The position numbers and the translations under genes are program-made. Below the pieces are notes generated by a model, which had not been told where the DNA came from, searched no databases, and saw nothing but the letters and a program-made list of their open reading frames with translations. A stretch of DNA of 64,000 nucleotides from Methanocellales archaeon (GTDB lineage: Archaea; Halobacteriota; UBA148; JAUWXC01): assembly GCA_030018435.1 (NCBI GenBank), contig JASEEY010000003.1, forward strand, positions 1 through 64,000, read 5' to 3'. Of this stretch, positions 7,955 through 17,045 are shown one piece after another (the stretch's first letter is position 1; each line of letters begins with the position of its first letter).

Positions 7955-9232
7955 CTATCTCTTTCGCCTGATTAGATATGCAACTGCTAACAACCCAGCA
8001 ATTGCAAACATCGCCTCAAATCCTGGAATGCCTGGTTTCTGCTCCGTCACCGTGAACGAACCCGTCTGACCATCAACATCGACACTGTATGTTCCTATCT
8101 CTTCTTTGATTATCGTAAACGACACTGTCTCCATTGCTCCACCTGCTACTGATATGGGTAAGGTTTCAACTTCAGCACCATCGATATTCAGCATCACGTC
8201 GTATACATCTTTGGCCTCGCCGGTGTTCATGACATCAACCGTGATCTTAACCGGTTTGCCCGTTTCAACTTCAACGGGACGGATCACAAGGTTCCTGACT
8301 GTGAACGCCGCACTTTTCAGCACTCTGAATGTTCCTATCTGGTCATCAACTGCTATATTATATGTCCCCAATACCTCTTTGGTCACTGGACTGAACGTCA
8401 CTGTTTCTGTTGCCCCTCCCACTACTTCGACATCCTTTGTCTCCATCCTTACATCGTCGATTATCAATATCGCTTTGTACGTACCCTTAAAATCACCCGT
8501 ATTCGTGACATCAACTGCAACCGTGACAGGTTCGCCTATTGCAACTTTGGCGGGGTTTATCACGAGATTGTTGGTTGTAAACGCTGCCGGCGCCCCCTCA
8601 GCGATGACTTTAATTTCAACGTCGTCTATCAGAAACTCCGACTCCTCCAGAGTTTCGAAGGCGACTGTACCAGAAAGAATAGGGCTTTCGATATCTTTGT
8701 ATTTTACTAAAAGTTCATCATCTATGTAAATGTTAAGGATGTCATCATAACCTCTTATCTCAAGAGTATGCCATCCTTCATCCAAGTTTAGTTCTTTAGG
8801 TTTGGTAAGCTCATAAAAGGTCTCACCAATTTGTTTTTGTACATAAAGGTGATCGCTTCTAACCCCAATGAAATATCGATCTGGTCCCGCCGCCCTATAA
8901 TTGAAATGAATGCCTCCTTGAATTATCTTAAATTTGACTTTGAAGATATAATTGGTCCATTCTTTTTCCCGAAGACGTGCCCAGTTATGACCGGTTCCTC
9001 TTAGAACAGTATTACCGTCCTCTACTGCCGTGCTCCAGGCTGTTGTAGGCCCCCCTTCTGCCCCAAAAATGTCCCAATTTTGGATGCCACTCTCAAAATC
9101 ATCGATGAAATAGTATGTAACAACGTATTCATGCTCTGTTTCATCAACTCGTATTGTTGTTATCTCGCTTGCAGTAATTGGCATCACTAACAACATAACT
9201 AAAACCAAAACGATGCCAATCTTAAATTTCAT
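7955..9232 (-). CDS. Secreted PGF-CTERM surface protein with CARDB repeats
   Basis: 425 aa from the ATG at 9232, which opens a signal peptide (MKFKIGIVLVLVMLLVMPITA). Domains in order: a concanavalin-like/LamG-type beta-sandwich (about residues 40-195, with DGWHTLEIRGYDDILNIYIDDELL), then two CARDB-type beta repeats (about 205-295 and 300-390, each starting with a TxxNLVI-P motif and containing VTVDVxNTGxxK). It ends PGFEAMFAIAGLLAVAYLIRRKR-like: a PGF motif, a hydrophobic helix and an Arg cluster, the PGF-CTERM signal processed by archaeosortase A. It is predicted to be lipid-anchored and exposed on the cell surface, probably binding carbohydrate or protein. No archaeosortase is in the window. 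Confidence 0.88.
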   Translation of the reverse strand: MKFKIGIVLVLVMLLVMPITASEITTIRVDETEHEYVVTYYFIDDFESGIQNWDIFGAEGGPTTAWSTAVEDGNTVLRGTGHNWARLREKEWTNYIFKVKFKIIQGGIHFNYRAAGPDRYFIGVRSDHLYVQKQIGETFYELTKPKELNLDEGWHTLEIRGYDDILNIYIDDELLVKYKDIESPILSGTVAFETLEESEFLIDDVEIKVIAEGAPAAFTTNNLVINPAKVAIGEPVTVAVDVTNTGDFKGTYKAILIIDDVRMETKDVEVVGGATETVTFSPVTKEVLGTYNIAVDDQIGTFRVLKSAAFTVRNLVIRPVEVETGKPVKITVDVMNTGEAKDVYDVMLNIDGAEVETLPISVAGGAMETVSFTIIKEEIGTYSVDVDGQTGSFTVTEQKPGIPGFEAMFAIAGLLAVAYLIRRKR

Positions 9233-9354
9233 GCTATTTGCATCCTTTGTTAGGTCGTATATCATCTCCTGCATTTAAAATGTTAAGCTACACATATGTC
9301 AGCGCAGAATAATCGAAGAAACCTTTTATTACATCCTCTCCTAATTGAAAAGCT

Positions 9355-10188
9355 GTGAGCGGCGTGATAACCGAAAAGCAAGTTATAACTGCGGTCGTCA
9401 AATTGCTTCGCAAGGCAGAAACAGAGCTGCCTGACGATGTCCTTGCTGCGCTGAAAGCCGCAAGAGATAAGGAGAGTAATCCCATCGCAAGGATGCAACT
9501 TAGCGCAATCATAAAAAATGCGGATTTCGCAAAAGAAAATGTCATTCCTATATGCCAGGATACCGGCGTTCCCATTTTTTTCGTTGACGTTGGGTGTGAA
9601 GCGAGGATAAACTTCGACCTGGAGGAAGTGATCAGAAAAGGTGCAGCCAAAGCGACAGAGGAAATACCGCTCAGGCCAAATGCTGTGCACCCTCTCACGA
9701 GGGAGAGTTCTGGAAACGTTGGCCCTGGCTTTCCAGACGTGATTTTTGACTTTGTTCCCGGAAAGAACGTTAAAATTACCGTAATGCCGAAAGGAGGGGG
9801 CTCGGAAAACATGTCTGCGTTGCGGATGTTTACGCCATCAGAAGTTGACGATGTAAAGCGCTTCGTAATAGAAACGGTGAAAAATGCAGGAGGTATGCCA
9901 TGTCCACCGGTCATTGTGGGCGTAGGCATCGGCGGCACGTTTGACAAAGCTGCGAGGCTGGCGAAGAAGGCTGCGCTGAGGCGTTTGGATAAAACTCCAG
10001 ATGGATTTGAGCAGGAGTTATTGGAGGCGATCAACTCGCTTGGCATAGGCCCCATGGGTATTGGAGGAGATACCACTGCGTTAAAGGTGAATGTAGAATG
10101 TGCGCACTGCCATGTTGCCTCGTTGCCGGTAGCGATAAACATCCAGTGCTGGGCTGCCAGGAGGGCAACAGTCACGCTGGAGGGGTGA
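9355..10188 (+). CDS. fumA: Class I fumarate hydratase, alpha (N-terminal) subunit
   Basis: 277 aa. It forms the [4Fe-4S] part of the two-subunit, oxygen-sensitive fumarase that interconverts fumarate and malate. ICQDTGVPIFF (about residues 64-74) holds the first cluster Cys, MPKGGGSENMS is the conserved substrate loop, MPCPPVIVGVGIGGTFDKA holds another, and the C-terminal CAHCHVASLPVAIN matches the family. It starts with GTG at 9355; TTTTATTA about 30 bases upstream is a possible TATA box for a short-leader transcript. Its stop is followed within 1 bp by the beta subunit. Confidence 0.93.
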   Translation: MSGVITEKQVITAVVKLLRKAETELPDDVLAALKAARDKESNPIARMQLSAIIKNADFAKENVIPICQDTGVPIFFVDVGCEARINFDLEEVIRKGAAKATEEIPLRPNAVHPLTRESSGNVGPGFPDVIFDFVPGKNVKITVMPKGGGSENMSALRMFTPSEVDDVKRFVIETVKNAGGMPCPPVIVGVGIGGTFDKAARLAKKAALRRLDKTPDGFEQELLEAINSLGIGPMGIGGDTTALKVNVECAHCHVASLPVAINIQCWAARRATVTLEG

Positions 10189-10189
10189 G

Positions 10190-10747
10190 ATGGAGTATAC
10201 GTTGAAAGTGCCACTGAGCAAGGCGGACGTGCTGAGACTAAGGGCGGGAGACGTTGTATACCTGGATGGTACCATTCTCACCGCCAGGGACAGAGCACAT
10301 GAGCGACTGTTATCCTCAGAGAAAATTCCATTCGATTTGAGCGGTGCAGCCATTTTTCACTGCGGACCGCTGATGAGGAAGAATAAGAAATGGGCCCCGG
10401 TCGCGGTAGGACCCACGACCAGTGCTAGGATGAGCAAAATGGCGCCGGAGCTATTGAAGAAATATGACATCAGAGCCATCATCGGCAAAGGTGGGATGAA
10501 GGGCGTTGTGGATGCGCTATACGAAAAATGCATCTATCTGGCATATCCTGGAGGATGTGCTGCCATTGCAACTGATCAGATTAAAGGGGTTAAGGAAGTG
10601 CACTGGCTCGATCTCGGGATGCCTGAAGCGGTATGGGTCTTCGAAGTTGAGCAGTTTGGGCCGCTCATCGTGGGGATAGATGCGCATGGAAACGATTTGT
10701 ATGCAGAGGTTGCGAAGAAGGCGAGCGAGCAGATGAAATCGCTTTAG
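10190..10747 (+). CDS. fumB: Class I fumarate hydratase, beta (C-terminal) subunit
   Basis: 185 aa. The C-terminal swivel domain of class I fumarase as a separate polypeptide, as usual in archaea. Family segments: VVYLDGTILTARDRAHERLL, HCGPLMRK, VGPTTSARM, IIGKGGMKG and EVHWLDLGMPEAVWVFEVEQFGPLIVGID. It is cotranscribed with and immediately downstream of the alpha subunit. It could in principle be the beta subunit of a tartrate dehydratase-type enzyme; fumarase is the usual assignment in archaea. Confidence 0.93.
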   Translation: MEYTLKVPLSKADVLRLRAGDVVYLDGTILTARDRAHERLLSSEKIPFDLSGAAIFHCGPLMRKNKKWAPVAVGPTTSARMSKMAPELLKKYDIRAIIGKGGMKGVVDALYEKCIYLAYPGGCAAIATDQIKGVKEVHWLDLGMPEAVWVFEVEQFGPLIVGIDAHGNDLYAEVAKKASEQMKSL

Positions 10748-11988
10748 GCACCTGGAAGCGTGGAATTTCCGTATGGTATCACTATAACCTTGGCATCTTT
10801 TCCATGTTTTTCCATGGCGCGCACGAGCGCATCCTGTGCATCCTTTACAGGTGTGAAAAACGCCTTCTTGGCCAGCTCTCCTGGCATCGCTGAGACGAGA
10901 TAAATATCGCGCTTCTCCGCTATTCTTGCAATCTGTGCAGCCATATGTCCTCCTAACGCGAATCTTTGCTTTATTCGCCTGATCACGTCCCTTGGACTTT
11001 TTGCCTTCTCGACCCAGCGTTCAAATACCTCATTGCCTAACCCTTCAGCGCACTCGGCGATCAAGATGATCGAGCCTTTTTCTGTTATGGCATGCGTGGC
11101 ATTATCCAGGGCTTTATATGCTTGGTACACATCCAAATCCTTGGGCGCACCGCCAGAAGAAGCAATCGCGATGTCTGCTTTATCCTTTATGGGCACCTTG
11201 TACATCTTGTCCACGTATGCCACTCCTGCCCTATGCGCACCTATCATGTCTCCTGCAAACGCCTTTACGATCTCCTTTTTTGTATTTAGAACAACGTTGA
11301 GGATGAACGTCACGCCGAGTGCTGCTCCAGCCTCCTCCATGTCCACCCGTACAGGGCTGTCGACTTTACCGGACGAGGCTCCTGGCAAGAGCATCAACTT
11401 GTGATTCATCTCTATCGTCTCCCTTGAGCTGACACCTGGCAGGATGGATTTTGCTCCGCCGCTATATCCTGCAAAATAGTGAAGTTCGATCGTGCCGACG
11501 CATATTACGACGTCGGCATTTGCCACCACTCTGAGCACATTGACCCTTGTCCCTCTCTTGGTCGTGCCGATATAGGTGCAATCATCCACATCATGATTGA
11601 TGCATTTTACTCTATTATGCACATCCAAGCCGACCTGCTGCTCCATCTCCTTCTCAGTCAGCCTTCTGTGCAATCCAGTCGCAAAAACGATCGTTATGTC
11701 CTCGTCTGGGATGTTGCCATCATTTAACTCTTGCAACAATGGAAGCAGCAGTTTATGCGATGGCGTAGGACGCGTGATATCGCTTACGACTATCGCCACC
11801 TTTTGTCCATCATGCACGAGCTCGGAGAGTCTCTTGCTGTTGATGGGGTTCATCAGCGCCCTTTTGATCTCAACCGCCTCGTCTTTCGCTCCAGGAAGTT
11901 CATTTGGCTTGACGATTTGTAGCAAATTTTCACTAGGAACGTTGACGCTAACCTCACTTTTTCCATATCCCAGCATTAGGCGACTCAT
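10744..11988 (-). CDS. larA: LarA-like nickel-pincer racemase family protein (DUF2088)
   Basis: 414 aa. LarA-family enzymes use a nickel-pincer nucleotide cofactor to racemise or epimerise 2-hydroxyacids. Visible: ISDITRPTPSHKLL near the N-terminus, the His pair regions TGLHRRLT and ELHYFAGYSGGAKSILPGVSSRETI with the Lys that carries the pincer cofactor in LarA, and the C-terminal domain with SSGGAPKDLDVYQAYKALDNA. No larB, larC or larE is nearby. ATGA overlap with the upstream regulator gene. The exact substrate is unknown and lactate is not assured. Confidence 0.85.
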   Translation of the reverse strand: MSRLMLGYGKSEVSVNVPSENLLQIVKPNELPGAKDEAVEIKRALMNPINSKRLSELVHDGQKVAIVVSDITRPTPSHKLLLPLLQELNDGNIPDEDITIVFATGLHRRLTEKEMEQQVGLDVHNRVKCINHDVDDCTYIGTTKRGTRVNVLRVVANADVVICVGTIELHYFAGYSGGAKSILPGVSSRETIEMNHKLMLLPGASSGKVDSPVRVDMEEAGAALGVTFILNVVLNTKKEIVKAFAGDMIGAHRAGVAYVDKMYKVPIKDKADIAIASSGGAPKDLDVYQAYKALDNATHAITEKGSIILIAECAEGLGNEVFERWVEKAKSPRDVIRRIKQRFALGGHMAAQIARIAEKRDIYLVSAMPGELAKKAFFTPVKDAQDALVRAMEKHGKDAKVIVIPYGNSTLPGA

Positions 11989-12491
11989 CTCTCCCCTGCC
12001 AGTTCGATCCTTTGGCCCCTGACGACTAACTCATTAGATCGCTTTGCCACTCCCTTGATAAATAAGGCACCTCTGTTCAATGTCCTGCACAATCCAGTCA
12101 ACGAGGTGTTCCCACTCTTTACCTCTTCTATAATCTTCTCAGTTGTTTCTCGAAGACTGTCCTCATGGGCGAATGCTATCATAATCAAATCGCTCAAATC
12201 GTCCAATCCGCATTGAAAATTGGCCTGCACTCTTGAATAGGAGGCACGAAACTCTTTATCAGGCGTCTTGCCAGGCTCTGGCATTCTCCATCTGCTTTCA
12301 ATCAATCCGCATTTTTGGAGGGTTTCCAGACTTTTTCCAGCATCGTTTCCAATAATCTTTTCAAGTTCCTGCTCTGTCCTCCAGTTAACTGAGAGCTCGT
12401 GGAGCGCCTTTTTATAAGTGCCTGAGCTAAAAATCTGCAACAGTGGAACCAAATCAGCAGGGTCATTGATAATTCGAGTTCGCTTCGGCAT
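11985..12491 (-). CDS. HTH regulator (ArsR-like) upstream of larA homologue
   Basis: 168 aa from the ATG at 12491 (MPKRTRIINDPADLVPLLQIF). Residues about 15-75 read as a winged helix: GTYKKALHELSVNWRTEQELEKIIGNDAGKSLETLQKCGLIESRW, the pattern of archaeal ArsR-like DNA-binding proteins. The C-terminal half (SYSRVQANFQCGLDDLSDLI and after) is probably a dimerisation or sensory domain. The stop overlaps larA as ATGA, so the two form an operon. It is divergent from hypF across about 50 bp and may regulate both directions; that is inference. Confidence 0.75.
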   Translation of the reverse strand: MPKRTRIINDPADLVPLLQIFSSGTYKKALHELSVNWRTEQELEKIIGNDAGKSLETLQKCGLIESRWRMPEPGKTPDKEFRASYSRVQANFQCGLDDLSDLIMIAFAHEDSLRETTEKIIEEVKSGNTSLTGLCRTLNRGALFIKGVAKRSNELVVRGQRIELAGER

Positions 12492-12543
12492 CCCTATCCT
12501 CGAAAGGTATTTCTCTTCGAATCCAATAAAGCTTTTGAAGCGC

Positions 12544-14790
12544 ATGAAGAAAAGAGCGGAGATCAGCGTATTCGGCATCGCTCAAGGCGTTGGTTTTAGA
12601 CCTTTCGTTTATAGGGCTGCAACTGACCTCGGATTGAAGGGTTACGTCAGGAATATGGGTACAAGAGTGGACATTCTCGTCGAGGGCGAGGAAAAAAGCA
12701 TTCAGAAACTAATCGATGCCGTATCCATTGCAACGCCACTTGCGAGAGTGGATGACGTACGAGTCAAATGGATGGACAGTCACAACGAGTTTGACAGGTT
12801 CCAAATTTTTCCAAGTGCAGCTAAGGGAACGGATGGTTTTATTCCACCAGATGTTGCGACCTGTGATGCTTGCTTAGGGGACATTTACGCAAACACCAGA
12901 TATCGTAACTATTGGGCGACATCCTGTGTTGATTGCGGTCCAAGGTTTACCGTCCTTGAAATGCTGCCGTATGATAGGAATGAGACATCAATGGTCGATT
13001 TTCCGATGTGCCCTGATTGTGAGAAGGAGTATACAGCTCCCCTGGATAGACGATATCACGCACAGGCCATCGCGTGCCGGACTTGTGGCCCATCGCTGAC
13101 ATTACACGATTCCAGGCTGAACGAGTTGGGCGACCCCATTAAAACGGCTGCGGATTTGCTGAAAAACGAAAAAATCGTTGCCATTAAAGGCATCGGCGGC
13201 TTCCATCTGGCAGCATTACTATCGCAGTCAGACAGATTGCGTACCTTGTTGGGGCGGAAGAGTCAACCGTTTGCCGTCATGGCGACGTTGGATATGGCTA
13301 AGAAGCTTGCGCATGTATCAGATGAGGAGGGGAAGTTGTTGATATCCCGGCAGCGCCCCATCGTCCTCCTCAGGAAAAGGGAGCCATTTCCTTATGAATC
13401 GGTAGCGCCGGGGCTACACACGATTGGCATCATGCTGCCCTACACGGGATTGCATCATCTGCTCTTTGAGCATATGGATGAGCCCCTGATCATGACCAGT
13501 GCTAATCGACCAGATGAACCGATGACGAAGGATAACGAGGATGCATATTCTAGGCTGAAAGGAATAGCTGAGTACTACCTGGTGCATAACCGCAGAATAG
13601 TCAATAGGTGTGACGATTCTGTTGTGCGTGTTGTGATGCATCCTTCCTTTATCAGGATGTCCAGAGGGTATGCTCCGACTTCCATCCCGGTCGACGTAAA
13701 ATCGGATTTAAACGTTCTAGCCTTGGGACCGGAGCTGACATCTACTGTAACGATATATCGCAACGGTCATTGTTATATCTCCCAGCACGTGGGAAACGTC
13801 ACCAATCCAGGGGCATTGGCATATCTAGAGGATACAGCCAGAAAGCTCGTCAAATTGACGCAGACCAAGATAGATATCATTGCACACGACTTGCATCCCA
13901 TATTTCTCTCCACTGTCCTGGCAAAAGACATGGCAGCTGAGTTTGAAGTGCCTACATTCGCGGTGCAGCATCATCAAGCCCATGTAGCGTCGCTCATGGA
14001 TCCTGGGGACATCATCGGTATTGCAGCGGATGGTGTCGGCTACGGGTCAGATGGCACTGTCTGGGGCGGGGAAATCTTCGCCGATTTTCAACGAGTAGGA
14101 GGTTTATTGCCGGTCGACATGCCTGGCGGCGATCTCGCAACGTATTATCCATCAAGAATGGTGGCTGGCATTCTCCACTCTCTGTATAAAGAGGAGGAGT
14201 TGAAAAATGTCCTGCGCGAATGCTGGCTTCCGCATGGTGAGCGCGAGATACAGGTCGTTCTTAGGCAACTGGAAAGGGGAACAAACGTCATTCAAACATC
14301 TAGCACAGGGAGAGTACTAGATGCAGCTGCTGCTTTGCTTGGTATATGTTACGAGAGAACATATGAAGGTGAGCCCGCAATGAAGTTGGAGAGCGCTGCC
14401 ATTGACGGCAATGCCTTGGCGATTGCAATGCCCGTGAAAATCGTCAAGGCGCAAGACGGGCGAAGTGTACTTGACACCAAGCATATTCTTGACAGAGTTG
14501 TTATCGCCAAGAGGGAGCGCAAAAAAATTAGGGACATTGCAGCTGCTGTTCAGCGCGCTATTGCCATTGGCTTTGCCCAGATGGCGATGGAGGCTGCGTC
14601 TAACACTGGCATCGATACCATCGGCATTAGCGGCGGCGTGGCGTATAACTCGGCGATCGTTAAAACGATTAAGGATGAGGTCACATCAGAAGGATATAAG
14701 TTCGTAACGAACGAGAAAGTGCCGTGCGGAGATGGCGGCATCTCCTTTGGACAGGCGATACTGACGGCGAGGAATTATGATAACGATTGA
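12544..14790 (+). CDS. hypF: [NiFe]-hydrogenase maturation carbamoyltransferase HypF
   Basis: 748 aa from ATG 12544. It uses carbamoyl phosphate and ATP to make the carbamoyl adenylate passed to HypE for the CN ligands of [NiFe] hydrogenase. Domains in order: acylphosphatase (VFGIAQGVGFRPFVYRAA, residues about 8-90), paired zinc fingers (CDACLGDIY...CVDCGP and CPDCEKEY...CRTCGP), a YrdC-like domain (about 200-370, with KGIGGFHLA), and a Kae1-like ASKHA domain (about 380-748, with HHQAHVASLM and GVGYGSDGTVWGGE). No other hyp genes are in the window, but its presence implies a [NiFe] hydrogenase elsewhere. It depends on carbamoyl phosphate, made by CarAB at 59-63 kb. Confidence 0.95.
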   Translation: MKKRAEISVFGIAQGVGFRPFVYRAATDLGLKGYVRNMGTRVDILVEGEEKSIQKLIDAVSIATPLARVDDVRVKWMDSHNEFDRFQIFPSAAKGTDGFIPPDVATCDACLGDIYANTRYRNYWATSCVDCGPRFTVLEMLPYDRNETSMVDFPMCPDCEKEYTAPLDRRYHAQAIACRTCGPSLTLHDSRLNELGDPIKTAADLLKNEKIVAIKGIGGFHLAALLSQSDRLRTLLGRKSQPFAVMATLDMAKKLAHVSDEEGKLLISRQRPIVLLRKREPFPYESVAPGLHTIGIMLPYTGLHHLLFEHMDEPLIMTSANRPDEPMTKDNEDAYSRLKGIAEYYLVHNRRIVNRCDDSVVRVVMHPSFIRMSRGYAPTSIPVDVKSDLNVLALGPELTSTVTIYRNGHCYISQHVGNVTNPGALAYLEDTARKLVKLTQTKIDIIAHDLHPIFLSTVLAKDMAAEFEVPTFAVQHHQAHVASLMDPGDIIGIAADGVGYGSDGTVWGGEIFADFQRVGGLLPVDMPGGDLATYYPSRMVAGILHSLYKEEELKNVLRECWLPHGEREIQVVLRQLERGTNVIQTSSTGRVLDAAAALLGICYERTYEGEPAMKLESAAIDGNALAIAMPVKIVKAQDGRSVLDTKHILDRVVIAKRERKKIRDIAAAVQRAIAIGFAQMAMEAASNTGIDTIGISGGVAYNSAIVKTIKDEVTSEGYKFVTNEKVPCGDGGISFGQAILTARNYDND

Positions 14791-15067
14791 ACTCGTCGAC
14801 GTGGATGGCTTGCGCGTTATGGGGATAAAAGTTGAGCTAACGCATGCACCCGTTCTTTTGCTGGTTGGCAAAAAGGGCTTCGTAGGCTGCGGTTATTTCT
14901 CAGTGGAGACGGCGAACAAACTGGGCGATGTGATGGCAATCGTTTCTGGCGTGAGTACTTTTGAAGATATGTTAAATGCAACCATCATCTCCACATCTGA
15001 AAAAGCCCAAGAAATGGGCATCGTCACTGGTATGAAGGGCAAAGACGCGGTCAAACTCCTTGCATGA
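14777..15067 (+). CDS. DUF1805 protein
   Basis: 96 aa. The start (ATG 14777) overlaps the end of hypF by 14 bp. The sequence follows the DUF1805 pattern: an N-terminal strand, LLVGKKGFVGCGYFSVETANKLGDVMAIVSGVSTFEDMLNA and a C-terminal ISEKAQEMGIVTGMKGKDA-like segment. DUF1805 is a small conserved family of archaea and some Firmicutes with no assigned reaction. Its stop is next to the convergent fbp gene. The coupling to hypF is clear; a role in hydrogenase maturation is not. Confidence 0.85.
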   Translation: MITIELVDVDGLRVMGIKVELTHAPVLLLVGKKGFVGCGYFSVETANKLGDVMAIVSGVSTFEDMLNATIISTSEKAQEMGIVTGMKGKDAVKLLA

Positions 15068-16153
15068 TCACTTGAATCTGTCCTTCAATTTTTCCAGGAC
15101 AGCGGGAAGCGTCGTGTATTCTAGGTCCTTTTCGTCCAATAGGTGGGGCTGGAAGGGTCCATGACGCCGCATATACTCTGCTATTTCATTCGCCTTAGCC
15201 CTGACAGCATCAAACGAGGGATCGGCGAATAGGTCAGCAGGTCCTTGCAATATGCCATCGTTCAGCTGGAATCCGAGCGCTGTCACCCTTGGAGGGCCAT
15301 CAAACCTCGTGGGATTTGCATCTTTTATCGATACCGGCATCATGGGTCCGTTGTGGCTCCCCCTCATCCATCCTGCCACCAGGTAGGGATACGCGAATGC
15401 CTCCAGCGCCTCGCCAACGGCAGGAAAACCGCTCTGGCACCTGACAATCGCCACAGGGTCATCCTTGCCCACGTACTTGCCAGCGATTAGATTCAACTTA
15501 TTTGTCGAGATAACACCTGCGGGCTCGCCGGTTTTCTTTGCAACCGATTCGACGCAGAACTTGCTTTTTATGCCTATGATCGCGAGCAAATCGTACAATT
15601 CCTCTGGCGCCTTCAGTTCGATTCTTTCTTCGGTATATACATTCATTATTCTAAACACGAATCCATCATGCAACTTGGGATCCAGCACCAAGCCAGCCGT
15701 ACTCGAGGGGTCTGCGAACATCCTGTAGAATGGCAGGTTAAACGATGCGGGTTCGGTCTTGTCCATCATGAAGACGATGATGGGCTCGCTCTTGCGCTCT
15801 TCGATCTCGAACTCAGCACACCCAGGACCAAGACCTCTAACATTGCCAGAAAACGACTCTGCCAGCAAATCCTGTCCAGCACCGTAAAACTTCTTCTTCT
15901 TGGCAACAGCCGTCGCCTTTTCAAATGCCTCCCAAGCGAGTTTGTGCACCGGCTCGGCATTAACGCCCTTCGAGTGCGTCATGATCAAATCGATATCATC
16001 CCCGCACCGCGCTACATGAAAGTCAATTAAAATCTTCTTCTTTTTGCCTTTTTCCAAGACAGCACTGCACACATCCAGTAATTCCGGGGGTGCTCTTACA
16101 TGTCCCGGCATGCTGCCGACATCTGCCTTGATCACGCTTACTGTAGTTTTCAT
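15068..16153 (-). CDS. fbp: Fructose-1,6-bisphosphate aldolase/phosphatase (class V)
   Basis: 361 aa. The bifunctional archaeal gluconeogenic enzyme condenses dihydroxyacetone phosphate and glyceraldehyde 3-phosphate and dephosphorylates the product. Diagnostic segments: SVIKADVGSMPGH, HVARCGDDIDLIMTHSKG with Mg-binding Asp residues, FYGAGQDLLAESFSGNVRGLGPGCAE, and WMRGSHNGPMMPV, followed by NPTRFDGPPRVTALGFQ. Length and motifs are full, so it is probably active. Monocistronic, convergent with hypF-DUF1805. It marks an anabolic, gluconeogenic central metabolism. Confidence 0.96.
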   Translation of the reverse strand: MKTTVSVIKADVGSMPGHVRAPPELLDVCSAVLEKGKKKKILIDFHVARCGDDIDLIMTHSKGVNAEPVHKLAWEAFEKATAVAKKKKFYGAGQDLLAESFSGNVRGLGPGCAEFEIEERKSEPIIVFMMDKTEPASFNLPFYRMFADPSSTAGLVLDPKLHDGFVFRIMNVYTEERIELKAPEELYDLLAIIGIKSKFCVESVAKKTGEPAGVISTNKLNLIAGKYVGKDDPVAIVRCQSGFPAVGEALEAFAYPYLVAGWMRGSHNGPMMPVSIKDANPTRFDGPPRVTALGFQLNDGILQGPADLFADPSFDAVRAKANEIAEYMRRHGPFQPHLLDEKDLEYTTLPAVLEKLKDRFK

Positions 16154-16220
16154 GCTCTTTATCCTCCATGCTTCATTGTACTATCTAATCATTATACCAT
16201 AAAATAGATTTGGATTCAAC

Positions 16221-17045
16221 TCACCCTGTCATCGCACCCACGATGAATGCTAAAAGCGCCACCATCATGCCTCCCTTGAGGAGCGATGATGACCTGGCTG
16301 GATATTTCTCAATGATCGTAATTCCCAGTAACAAAATGACATCTGCCAGCGTTACCGTTGCCAGATATGAGATTCCAAAATTACTGAGCACAATCGGCAG
16401 CGGACTCAGTATGACGGCCATTATGACGAATGCGGATGCGATAATGGCGGACTTTTTTACTCCTGCCGAAATTGGCAGCGTTGTAAGGCCTTCTTTTTTG
16501 TCGCCCTTAATATCTTCAATATCCTTGACAATTTCTCTGCCCACGGTTGCAAGCATTGCTAATAGGAACAATATGAAAGTGATTACGATCTTGTTCACGG
16601 CTGCGCCGCCGAACAGGAATGTCGAGCCTGTTAGATACCCAATGCTCACATTGCCCCAGAGCACTGTTCTTTTGAGTTTATACGCGTAACCCATGAGCAG
16701 TAGAGAGTTTGCCGCTGCAATGAGGAAGCATATTGGGTTTATGAAGTACGATAGCACAATACCAATGCCAAACAGGCTGATGGCTAGTGCGAAAGCACTT
16801 CTTGGACTGATTCTACCGCTCGGTATGGGTCTGTGCGGTTTGTTGATTGCATCTATTTTGGCATCGCAAAAGTCGTTGATCGCATTGCCGCCTGCCGTCA
16901 CCACAAAACCTACTGCAAATGCAAGCGCTATTTGAGATTCATATGTGATTATCCCGCTTCCAGCACCCACCAGACAGCCTATGAGAACTGCCACGCCGGC
17001 CATGAAACAGTTCAGCGGTCTTATCAACCGAAAGTAGTCAGTCAC
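16221..17045 (-). CDS. ubiA: UbiA-family geranylgeranylglyceryl-phosphate prenyltransferase (DGGGP synthase)
   Basis: 274 aa, eight to nine membrane helices. It adds the second geranylgeranyl chain to GGGP in archaeal membrane-lipid synthesis. The first Asp motif [24 protein letters not shown] (about residues 55-78) and the second, [16 protein letters not shown] (about 170-185), are as in this subfamily. The GTG at 17045 is preferred: GAGG lies 9 bases upstream, whereas the TTG at 17054 is too close. It overlaps the nadA stop by 8 bp. A related UbiA prenyltransferase is possible, but the motif set matches DGGGP synthase. Confidence 0.88.
   Translation of the reverse strand: MTDYFRLIRPLNCFMAGVAVLIGCLVGAGSGIITYESQIALAFAVGFVVTAGGNAINDFCDAKIDAINKPHRPIPSGRISPRSAFALAISLFGIGIVLSYFINPICFLIAAANSLLLMGYAYKLKRTVLWGNVSIGYLTGSTFLFGGAAVNKIVITFILFLLAMLATVGREIVKDIEDIKGDKKEGLTTLPISAGVKKSAIIASAFVIMAVILSPLPIVLSNFGISYLATVTLADVILLLGITIIEKYPARSSSLLKGGMMVALLAFIVGAMTG

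Noticed and set aside
10744..11988. Lactate racemase as a certain function
   Set aside because: The nickel-pincer family has members with other hydroxyacid or sugar substrates and the larB, larC and larE genes are not nearby, so only the family is claimed.
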